A DNA stretch of 64,000 nt from positions 1 to 64,000 of the forward strand of contig JAJVII010000034.1 in NCBI GenBank assembly GCA_022072085.1. The letters are read 5' to 3'. Positions 45,503-52,598 of this stretch are shown here, piece by piece (positions within the stretch are counted from its first letter, which is position 1; each line of letters starts with the position of its first letter). The notes beneath the pieces were generated by a model. That model saw only the letters and a list, made by a program, of their open reading frames with translations. It was not told the origin of the DNA and made no database searches. This stretch comes from Phycisphaerae bacterium. Lineage in GTDB: Bacteria > Planctomycetota > Phycisphaerae > JAJVII01. The translations under genes were made by a program, and so were the position numbers.

Positions 45503-46660
45503 TCACTGCCCGCGGGCAGGCGGCTGGGCGGGACGGATCAGTTCCATTGCCGAATTCACGATGTCATAGGCCGCGCGGGGGCGTCCGATGCGGCGGGCGT
45601 TGCAGCGCATCGACTCCAGCCTGGCCGGGTCGTCAAGCAGTTGCTCGATCTTGAACGCCAGCGTGGCCAGGCTGCTGGGCTTGATCGCGCAGCCGTTCTC
45701 CAGCAGGAAGTCGCAGTTGCGGGTTTCCTGGCCGGGGATGGGGTTGACCACGACCATGGCCGCCCCGCGTGCCAGGGCCTCGGCCACCGTCAGCCCGCCG
45801 CTCTTGCTGACCAGCAGGTCGCAGGCGGCCAGCAGGTCGCTCATTTGGTCGGTGAATCCGAGCACCTGGCACCGATGTTGCGGCGGGCAGGGGATGGCGG
45901 CCAGGTTAGCGCGAACCTTCCGGTTGTGGCCGGCGACGACGACGATCTCCAGCGGGCGGCGGATGGCCAGCAGGCTGCGGAAGATACGCTCGGTCGGCTT
46001 GATGCCGAACCCGCCGGCCATCTGGACGATGATCGGGCGATCGCCGCCCAGACCCAGTGCGGCCGCCGCGTCGGCGCGGGATCGCGGCTCGGCGAAGCGG
46101 GGGTGAACGGGGATGCCGGTGACGCGGATCGTGTCGGCGGGCACGCCCCAGGCGGCCAGGTTGTGGGCGCCCTCGGCGGTCGCGGTGAAGTAGCGGTCAG
46201 CCGGCTGGTTGATCCAGTAGCGGTGCGTCTGGAAATCGGTGACCGCGATGGCCTGCGGCGTGTCGATCCGTCCGCTGCGGCGCAACCGGGCGATCAATTC
46301 CGCTGCCAGGAAGTGCGTGTGGATCACCAAGTCCCACTGGCCGCGGACGATCTGGCGGATGAGTCGGCCGGCGTTGATGCGCTCGAGGGTGAGGCGGACG
46401 CGGTCGTGGAACTTCAGCCGGGTCGGGGGCTGGTCGGTCAGATCGTAGAGGTAGCCGGCCAGGTGCGGGGCGCGGTGGACCAGGCGGAAATAGGTGTGTC
46501 CGTAGACCAGCCGGAAGACCGCGCTGGTCAGGCCGAGAACCTCGGCGTTCTTCACCTCGGCGTCCGGAGCGACCTCGCGCAGGGCGGCTTCGACGGCCTG
46601 CGCTGCACGCACGTGGCCGCTGCCGACGGCGGCCGACAGGATCAGGATGCGCTCCGCCAT
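45503..46660 (-). CDS. Diacylglycerol-type glycosyltransferase (MGDG synthase-like)
   Basis: GT-B enzyme of 385 aa. The N-terminal ILILSAAVGSGHVRAAQAVEAAL (5-27) is the lipid-acceptor domain of MGDG synthase and UgtP-type glucosyltransferases (PF06925). WDLVIHTHFLAAEL and TDFQTHRYW follow. The C-terminal donor domain has VVVAGHNRKVR, LGFTDQMSDLLAACDLLVSKSGGLTVAEALARG and NPIPGQETRN. It would transfer a hexose from a UDP-sugar to diacylglycerol at the membrane. ATG 46660 was selected. A related MurG role is less likely given the N-terminal signature. Confidence 0.88.
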   Translation of the reverse strand: MAERILILSAAVGSGHVRAAQAVEAALREVAPDAEVKNAEVLGLTSAVFRLVYGHTYFRLVHRAPHLAGYLYDLTDQPPTRLKFHDRVRLTLERINAGRLIRQIVRGQWDLVIHTHFLAAELIARLRRSGRIDTPQAIAVTDFQTHRYWINQPADRYFTATAEGAHNLAAWGVPADTIRVTGIPVHPRFAEPRSRADAAAALGLGGDRPIIVQMAGGFGIKPTERIFRSLLAIRRPLEIVVVAGHNRKVRANLAAIPCPPQHRCQVLGFTDQMSDLLAACDLLVSKSGGLTVAEALARGAAMVVVNPIPGQETRNCDFLLENGCAIKPSSLATLAFKIEQLLDDPARLESMRCNARRIGRPRAAYDIVNSAMELIRPAQPPARGQ

Positions 46661-46925
46661 ATCGTTTCCCGGACCGCCCGGAATCGCGGCCACTATGGGC
46701 CCTGTGGCCGGACGGTTGCGTTGATGTTAGCGAGCGATTCGCCACGGTTCAATCCCCACCCCGTGCGCTAAGTGCGAGCGGGTGTCGTGCTATCGCGTGA
46801 TTGCGTTCACTAACAAACATTTCGCACGCGTCTGGCGGGGCACTTGTATGCGGCGACGATAATTGAAGCGAGAAGAAAAGTGAGGAAGGAATGGGCTGGA
46901 ATGCTGTCTTGAAAGGACACGCGGA

Positions 46926-47243
46926 ATGAGCGGGCCTTTGCGCAGGTCGTTCGGGATGACCCCCTGGGCCGTCCTGGCGTTGACGGCGCTGGTCGTGCTG
47001 ACCGGCAGCGACGATCAGCCTCGGCAGGCGGCCGCTGACGGGTCCGGGTGGAGCGGACGGGTCGTGCCCGGCGGCGAGCCGATGCTCGACGCCGACTGGT
47101 TCAACATGGTCGCGCTGTCCGATACGCAGTACTAGGCCGCGTCCTACCCCATGACCGGCCGATCGCAGACCGACTGGATCCGCAACCAGGTCCAGCCGAT
47201 GAACATCGCGGCAGTCATCCAGGAGGGCGACCTCACCGACGCC
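46926..47243 (+). pseudogene. Broken metallophosphoesterase remnant
   Basis: The frame starts with a signal-like sequence (TPWAVLALTALVVLTGSDD) and reaches WFNMVALSDTQY, the DTQ metal-site motif of calcineurin-like phosphoesterases, then stops at TAG 47133. The same frame goes on with AASYPMTGRSQTDWIRNQV and VIQEGDLTDA, the family's next segment (GD motif), before homology ends near 47243. So there is a single-base nonsense change (TAC or TAT to TAG) plus loss of the 3' part. The dus gene follows 115 nt on. The ribosome site AAGGACACGCGGA is still visible. Confidence 0.75.
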
Positions 47244-47357
47244 GTGCGGGACGCGACGCGTCCCGCTTTCGCCTTGTACGGGGCGGATTGCGGGATGGCG
47301 CGCAGCCCGGCGGCGCGGTATCATGCCGGGGCTCGCGTAGCCGCGGGCGGAGAAGGC

Positions 47358-48416
47358 ATGGACCCCAAACCGCTACAGATCGGATCGCTGCGCCTGGCGA
47401 CCAACCTGCTGCTGGCGCCGATCGCCGGTTACATCGACCTGGCGTTCCGGCTGGTCGTGCGCGGCATCGGCGGGGTGGGGCTGGCAAGCACGGCGCTGAT
47501 CTGCCCGCGCGGCCTGCTGCGGCAGACCCGCAAGACGATGGACCTGGCGGCGACGTGTGAGGAAGATTCGCCGGTCGCGATGCAACTCTACAGCGGGGAG
47601 ATCGATCCGCTGGTGGAAGCGGCCCGCTGGGCCGAGGATCACGGCGTCCACGTCATCGACATCAACATGGGTTGCCCGGTCAACAAGATCACCAAACGCG
47701 ACGGCGGCAGCAAGCTGCTATGCGATCCGGACCGGACACTGCGGATGATCGAGCGGGTCATCGCCGAGCTTCGGCACACGCCGCTGACTGCGAAACTCCG
47801 GCTGGGCTGGGACTCGTCGTCTATCGTTGCGCCGGAACTGGCCCGACGGCTGGAGGAGGCCGGCGTCGCGGCCATCACTATTCACGGGCGAACGGCTGAG
47901 CAGATGTTCACCGGCCAGGTGGACATTGAAGGCATTGCGGCCGTCGTGTCGGCCTGCCGGCACGTGCCGGTCATCGGCAACGGCGACGTGCATTCGCCGG
48001 CCGACGCGGTCCGCATGATGGAAGCGACCGGCTGTGCGGGCGTGATGGTCGGACGCGGGGCCCTGTCGCAGCCGTGGCTGCTGCGCGACACGTGGTCGAT
48101 CCTGACGACGGGCGTCGCCCCGGCGCCGCCGACCATCGAGCAGAAGTGCGGCTGGATGCGGCAGCACTTCCTCAACATGGTCAAGTTCCGCGGCGAGGTT
48201 CCGGCGACGCGCGAGTTCCGCAAGATCGCGAGCTGGTACGCCCGGCAGATGAACCCCTGCCGCGTGATGCGCGACCGCATGCGGCTGGTCTCGTCGGTTG
48301 CGGAGTTCGAAGCCATCCTCGACCAGTTCCTGGCCTGGCGGCTGGAACGCGACGCGCAGATGGATGGCGGACGCCGGCTGCCCAAGAGCGAAGCGGAACT
48401 GACGCCGGTTGCGTGA
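47358..48416 (+). CDS. dus: tRNA-dihydrouridine synthase
   Basis: FMN enzyme reducing uridines in tRNA to dihydrouridine, 352 aa. NLLLAPIAGYIDLAFR (17-32) binds FMN. INMGCPVNKITKRDGGSKLL carries catalytic C106 and the Dus signature. TIHGRTAEQMFTG, VIGNGDVHSPADA and GVMVGRGALSQPWLL are standard. ATG 47358 follows GGAGAAGG; the open frame upstream belongs to the phosphoesterase remnant. DusB subgroup is likely, not certain. Confidence 0.95.
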   Translation: MDPKPLQIGSLRLATNLLLAPIAGYIDLAFRLVVRGIGGVGLASTALICPRGLLRQTRKTMDLAATCEEDSPVAMQLYSGEIDPLVEAARWAEDHGVHVIDINMGCPVNKITKRDGGSKLLCDPDRTLRMIERVIAELRHTPLTAKLRLGWDSSSIVAPELARRLEEAGVAAITIHGRTAEQMFTGQVDIEGIAAVVSACRHVPVIGNGDVHSPADAVRMMEATGCAGVMVGRGALSQPWLLRDTWSILTTGVAPAPPTIEQKCGWMRQHFLNMVKFRGEVPATREFRKIASWYARQMNPCRVMRDRMRLVSSVAEFEAILDQFLAWRLERDAQMDGGRRLPKSEAELTPVA

Positions 48417-48446
48417 ACGCGGCGAAGACTCCGGCGGCGCGATCTC

Positions 48447-49334
48447 CTACGGTCGCGGCTGAACGTTCGGGCCGACGAGGAGCAGGCCGCGGCGGGCGGC
48501 GTAGTCGCGGAGCGCCTTGACCTCCGCCGGGTCGACGCGGTCCATGAGTTCGCTGTGGCCGGCGGCCCGGAAGTCGGGGTGGTATTGACCCATGATGTTG
48601 ATCGTCGCGCCCGGGGCGGCGGCGGCGACGGCCTCGATGACCAGGCGGCTGGCGGCCAGGTCGTTGGGCAGAACGAGGTGGCGGACCAGCAGGCCCCCGA
48701 CCGCGACGCCGCGTTCGTCCAGCCGCAGTTGGCCGACCTGGCGGAACATCTCGGCAACGGCGGCCTGGGCAACGGCGGGGTAATCCTCGGCGTGCGAGTA
48801 GCGCCGGGCGGTGTAGGCGTCGCCGTACTTGAAGTCGGGCATGTAGATCTGGACCAACCCTTCGAGCATCCGCAGCGTCGGGACCGACTCATAGCCGCCG
48901 CAGTTATAGACCACCGGAATCTTCAGCCCTCGCTGGCGGGCGATGCGGATCGCCTCGGCCACGACGTGGGCGATGTGCGTGGGCGTGACGAAGTTGACGT
49001 TCTCGCAGCCGGCCTCGGCCAGCCGAAGGGCCAGATCGGCCAGACCGATGGGGGTCAGCTCACGCCCGGTGATCTGCTGGCTGATGTCGTGGTTCTGGCA
49101 GAAGGCGCACGACAGGCTGCACCCCGAAAAGAAGATGGTCCCGCTGCCGCCGGTTCCGACAAGGCAAGGCTCCTCGCCGAAGTGCGGGCCCGAGCTGGCG
49201 ACCACCGCGTCGGCGCCGGTGCGGCAGTTACCCAGTTCGCCGGCTGACCGGTCCACCTCGCAGCCCTGCGGGCAGAGCACGCATTGGGTCACCAGTTCGT
49301 GCAGGCGGCGAACGTCCTGTTCGCTGTCGCTCAT
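48447..49334 (-). CDS. Radical SAM protein, PflA-like
   Basis: Protein of 295 aa with CxxxCxxC in SGCSLSCAFCQN (C72, C76, C79) for the SAM-bound 4Fe-4S cluster. An N-terminal Cys-rich part (CVLCPQGCEV at 18-27 and GNC at 35-37) precedes it, as in the PflA-like/YgiQ-type family with an extra cluster. NVNFVTPTHIAHVV and PVVYNCGGYES are typical of the group whose members activate glycyl radical enzymes or have unknown roles. No glycyl radical enzyme is encoded nearby. It ends convergent to dus. Confidence 0.9.
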   Translation of the reverse strand: MSDSEQDVRRLHELVTQCVLCPQGCEVDRSAGELGNCRTGADAVVASSGPHFGEEPCLVGTGGSGTIFFSGCSLSCAFCQNHDISQQITGRELTPIGLADLALRLAEAGCENVNFVTPTHIAHVVAEAIRIARQRGLKIPVVYNCGGYESVPTLRMLEGLVQIYMPDFKYGDAYTARRYSHAEDYPAVAQAAVAEMFRQVGQLRLDERGVAVGGLLVRHLVLPNDLAASRLVIEAVAAAAPGATINIMGQYHPDFRAAGHSELMDRVDPAEVKALRDYAARRGLLLVGPNVQPRP

Positions 49335-49350
49335 GCTAACCTCCAGGTGG

Positions 49351-50478
49351 TCAGGCGGTAGAGTCCAGATACGCGACGATCGCGGCGGCCAGGTCCTTCC
49401 CGAACCGGCGGGCCGAGTCGGCGGTCACGGGCACGCCGTGGACGTCGGCATAGGGGATTTCGATGCCCGCGACCAGCCTGTTCTCGTCAAGGCCCGTGGC
49501 CCATCGTGACATCGACAACCCGCCGGCGTAGTTTCCGGCCACGTTCCATGCCTGGCCGAACGGCAAGTTGCCGTCGGCGAAATAGGGCAGAGGCCCGCGG
49601 CGGACCGATTCGAGCACTCGGCCGAAGTGAAGCTGCCGCTCCCAGACGGGCGGCGGCTCCTGGCCGACGATGTAGATCGTCTCGTTCCACGGCTTGCCCC
49701 TGATCCAGGGGCAGTGCAGGTCGATGGCGGCGTGCGGTCGGCCCCCGGCCCACCGGGGCGCCTGCTCGCGGATGGCGGCCGTCTCGGGGTAGATGCGATG
49801 CTCGTAGTCGCGTCCGTGGTCGTGGGGCTTGCGCTGCTTGCCCTGGTCGCCGTCTTCCACGCCGTCGGTGTCGACGAAGGGGACGATCATGAACTCAATC
49901 CGGTCGCGAAGCCTGCGTCCGAGGTCGTTGTTTGCAATCGCAGTCTCGATGAGGCCTTCCATCGCATAGTTGGCCATCATCTCGCAGCAGTGGTGGCGGG
50001 CCGTGAGCAGGACGCCGTGGGGCGCCGTGCCGTCGGGGGCGCCAACAAGCAGACGCCGCACCGGGCGTCCCTTGCGGGACGTGCAGAGCGTGTCGGCCTG
50101 GATGTATGGGCTGTCGCCCACGCGGGCGAGGAACGCGGCCAGGTTGCGATCGGTGTAGGGCATGCCCATCGAGAGGCGGACGTCGTCGACGCCGGCCGGC
50201 ACGTCGTAGCGGAAGGTTGGGCCGTCGACAACGCCGGGTCCCAGCCAGGCCCAGGTCCACCCGCCGTCGAGGCTGGCGGCCGGCCCGCGGCAGGTGAGCA
50301 TGTTATCCTGCGTCATGACGAATCGCAGCGTCCGCCCGCCCGCGCCGCGGACCCGAAGATGCCAGTAGAACCATGTCTGTGATGTGTCGCGGAGGTCGGG
50401 ACGAAAGCGAACTTCGTCGCCCGCGACGGATTCGACGACGGCGTTCCCGGCTGGGATGTCCGTATCAACGGTCACCAT
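49351..50478 (-). CDS. M14-family zinc carboxypeptidase-like protein
   Basis: Protein of 375 aa. Residues 1-130 form a beta-sandwich like that ahead of cytosolic (Nna1-type) M14 peptidases. The peptidase domain has HxxE zinc ligands in ARHHCCEMM (H163, E166), a third ligand in AIDLHCPW (H255) and the general base in AGIEIPYA (E340). No signal peptide is present. All catalytic positions are occupied, so it should be active on peptide or amino-sugar C termini. The HHCCE variant of the usual HPGE is uncommon. It starts 17 nt upstream of the radical SAM gene, suggesting co-transcription. Confidence 0.85.
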   Translation of the reverse strand: MVTVDTDIPAGNAVVESVAGDEVRFRPDLRDTSQTWFYWHLRVRGAGGRTLRFVMTQDNMLTCRGPAASLDGGWTWAWLGPGVVDGPTFRYDVPAGVDDVRLSMGMPYTDRNLAAFLARVGDSPYIQADTLCTSRKGRPVRRLLVGAPDGTAPHGVLLTARHHCCEMMANYAMEGLIETAIANNDLGRRLRDRIEFMIVPFVDTDGVEDGDQGKQRKPHDHGRDYEHRIYPETAAIREQAPRWAGGRPHAAIDLHCPWIRGKPWNETIYIVGQEPPPVWERQLHFGRVLESVRRGPLPYFADGNLPFGQAWNVAGNYAGGLSMSRWATGLDENRLVAGIEIPYADVHGVPVTADSARRFGKDLAAAIVAYLDSTA

Positions 50479-50544
50479 GCCACAACCTCCAGGCGGGCGA
50501 TTGTAGCCTGCTCGGAGGGGCGGGAAAAGGGACCGGCCCGGCGT

Positions 50545-52314
50545 TCACGCCGGGGAGGGGTGGACCATCGAGGCGACGACCCACTGGATCAGGCCGGCCA
50601 TGGTGCCGCCCGCGGCGGGCGTGCCCTGGCGGTCGAAGTTGGCTTCGTAGAACGTGGAAGGCTCGTAGGACCACTGGCCGCCGGCCAGGCGACGGGCCTC
50701 GCGGCGGGCGGCGTGCAGGATGATGCGGCCGACCACCGGCGCCAGGATGCGGGCCTTGAGCCCGAACGCCCGCTTGACCTCGACCAGCATGTCCGACAGC
50801 CTGCGGCTGACGACGGGGTTGTCGCGGAACCAGCGTTTGGCGGCCCACAGGGCGCCGGCCATCACCTTGGCCATGTCCTCGACTTCCCACTCGAACCGCT
50901 CGCGGACCCGCCGCTCGGGATGGTTGCGATACCGCTGCCAGCCGGCCAGCGTGCTGCCGATGACGCGCAGGATGCTGGGTCCGTTGACGTCGAAGTCACG
51001 CTGGAAGGCCCGCAGGAGCATCTCGGTTTCGTCGCCGGCGGGGATGTGCGGGTGGCGGTAGTTGAAACGGTACTGGCCATGCACGTCGGCCGGGGCGATT
51101 TCGTCGTTGGAAAGCATCACGCCCTTGGCCGACAGCTCGGCGTGCAGCGGCGTGCCCGGCGCGGGCGTGTAGAGCATGAACTGGTGGAACTCGGTGTTGT
51201 GGCTGACGGCGTAGTCGATCGCGGCGTCGATGTTCTGCGGCGTGTGCTCCTCCAGGCCGATGATCGTGGAGCCCAGCACGCGAATGCCGTGCGCCTGGAG
51301 GTCGGCGATCAACTGGCGGGTGTCGGTGTTGTTCAGCTTGGCGTACTGGCTGGCTTTGCCTTCCAGGCCCATCCAGACCCAGGAGATGCCCAGGCCGACG
51401 AGTTCCTCGCTGGTGTAGAGCTTCAGGGCGTTGGCCGAACTGAAGACGTAAAGCGCCCAGGGCTTCTCGTTGCGGCGCATCAGCTCCAGCAGCCGCAGGG
51501 CGCGCGGGCGGTGCAGCAGGAAGTTCTCGTCCATGACGAAGAACGAGCGAACCTTCAGCGCCGACTCGAGCTGGCACATGATGTCGAACAGCTCGTCGCC
51601 GGTGCGGTAGAAGTTGACGAAGTTGCCCTTGCCGCCAAACATCGCGGAGGTCGAGCAGAAGTTGCACCCCAGCGGGCAGCCGACCGAAGGGACGACCGTG
51701 GCGGCGATGGAGCGGGGGTTCGTGCTCAGGTTCATGCCCATGGCCCGGCGGCCGAAGCCCGACATGATGTGCGGGTGGCGGATCGGGCGGTCCACGTCCT
51801 CGCCGAGGAAATGGCGCATCCAGCGGATGCCGTCGCCGCGGACGAAGTGATCGGCGTCGATGAGGTCCGGTACGTCCGGGCCGCTGGCGATGTGGCCGCC
51901 GATGACGATCGTCGCGTTGGGCTGAAGGCGGCGGATCATCCGGCACATGGTGCGGACCTTGGCCAGGTTTGGCCTGATCGCGCCGATGCCGATGATGTCA
52001 TATTCGTGGTCGGTCAGCTCCTGCTCGAACCGCTCCAGCGTCGGGAAGTCGAGCAGGACGCAGGGGGCGTCGATGTTGGCCTGGATGAACATGAGGCCCC
52101 AGCTCCGGTGGAACATGCGGAGAGAGAAGGGGCCCTGCGTGCGGGTGACCTGGTTGTGATAGAGTTCCATCGGGTTGATGGCCCGGCTGCCGTGTTCGTC
52201 GTCGCGGCCGTAGGGACCGAAGACGCTGGACAGCAGTACGCGGGCTCGGCTGCGGAGCGGAAAGACGGGTACATCGTCCAGCCCCTGGCTGCCCAACACT
52301 TGAGTAACCTGCAT
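50545..52314 (-). CDS. B12-binding-domain radical SAM protein
   Basis: Protein of 589 aa. An N-terminal cobalamin-binding Rossmann-like part spans about 80-170 (EYDIIGIGAIRPNLAKVRTMCRMIRRL, IVIGGH). A radical SAM barrel follows, with CxxxCxxC at C213, C217 and C220 (SVGCPLGCNFCST), and a helical C-terminal region follows (to 589). This architecture occurs in hopanoid C-2/C-3 methylases, BchE-type cyclases and many uncharacterised methyltransferases. The motif DENFLLHRPRALRLLELM is common to that group. No clear substrate hint from neighbours; envelope-lipid or sterol-like targets are possible. Confidence 0.88.
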   Translation of the reverse strand: MQVTQVLGSQGLDDVPVFPLRSRARVLLSSVFGPYGRDDEHGSRAINPMELYHNQVTRTQGPFSLRMFHRSWGLMFIQANIDAPCVLLDFPTLERFEQELTDHEYDIIGIGAIRPNLAKVRTMCRMIRRLQPNATIVIGGHIASGPDVPDLIDADHFVRGDGIRWMRHFLGEDVDRPIRHPHIMSGFGRRAMGMNLSTNPRSIAATVVPSVGCPLGCNFCSTSAMFGGKGNFVNFYRTGDELFDIMCQLESALKVRSFFVMDENFLLHRPRALRLLELMRRNEKPWALYVFSSANALKLYTSEELVGLGISWVWMGLEGKASQYAKLNNTDTRQLIADLQAHGIRVLGSTIIGLEEHTPQNIDAAIDYAVSHNTEFHQFMLYTPAPGTPLHAELSAKGVMLSNDEIAPADVHGQYRFNYRHPHIPAGDETEMLLRAFQRDFDVNGPSILRVIGSTLAGWQRYRNHPERRVRERFEWEVEDMAKVMAGALWAAKRWFRDNPVVSRRLSDMLVEVKRAFGLKARILAPVVGRIILHAARREARRLAGGQWSYEPSTFYEANFDRQGTPAAGGTMAGLIQWVVASMVHPSPA

Positions 52315-52536
52315 TTGCGCGATCCTTGCCGGCCGGTTGGGCCGTGGGGAGTAAGTCGGCCTCGTTACTGACGCGCGATTTCCGGGTGCGGCAATCGCTG
52401 AGAGGCCCGACAGAGGGCAATCCTTCGCCGGTCGAGGGAGTGCAGTCTTCTAAGGCGGCTACACAGCGGCCGGCTCAGCCGCCGGGGGGTAGCTAACTCT
52501 CATTGCGTCATTATCGCACTGATCCGGCGGCCCGCA

Positions 52537-52585
52537 ACACAAAAAAGAGAATCGCCGGCCGGCTGGGACGGGCCCAGCCGGCCGG
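52537..52585 (-). terminator. Intrinsic terminator after the lyase gene
   Basis: On the minus strand a long GC stem (CCGGCCGGCTGGG/CCCAGCCGGCCGG, 3-4 nt loop) is followed by TTCTCTTTTTTGTG. It begins 14 nt after the lyase stop codon, ideal for transcript termination. Confidence 0.9.
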
Positions 52586-52598
52586 GAGTCGCTTGCGT

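Noticed and set aside
46845-46862. Possible sigma-54 site CTGGCGGGGCACTTGTA ahead of the phosphoesterase remnant
   Set aside because: The invariant GC of the -12 box is GT and two -24 positions differ from consensus; too weak beside the two perfect sites.
47133-47135. TAG in the phosphoesterase frame as a recoded amber codon
   Set aside because: Homology ends soon after the stop, the 3' part of the gene is missing, and other genes here use ordinary stops; a pseudogene is simpler.
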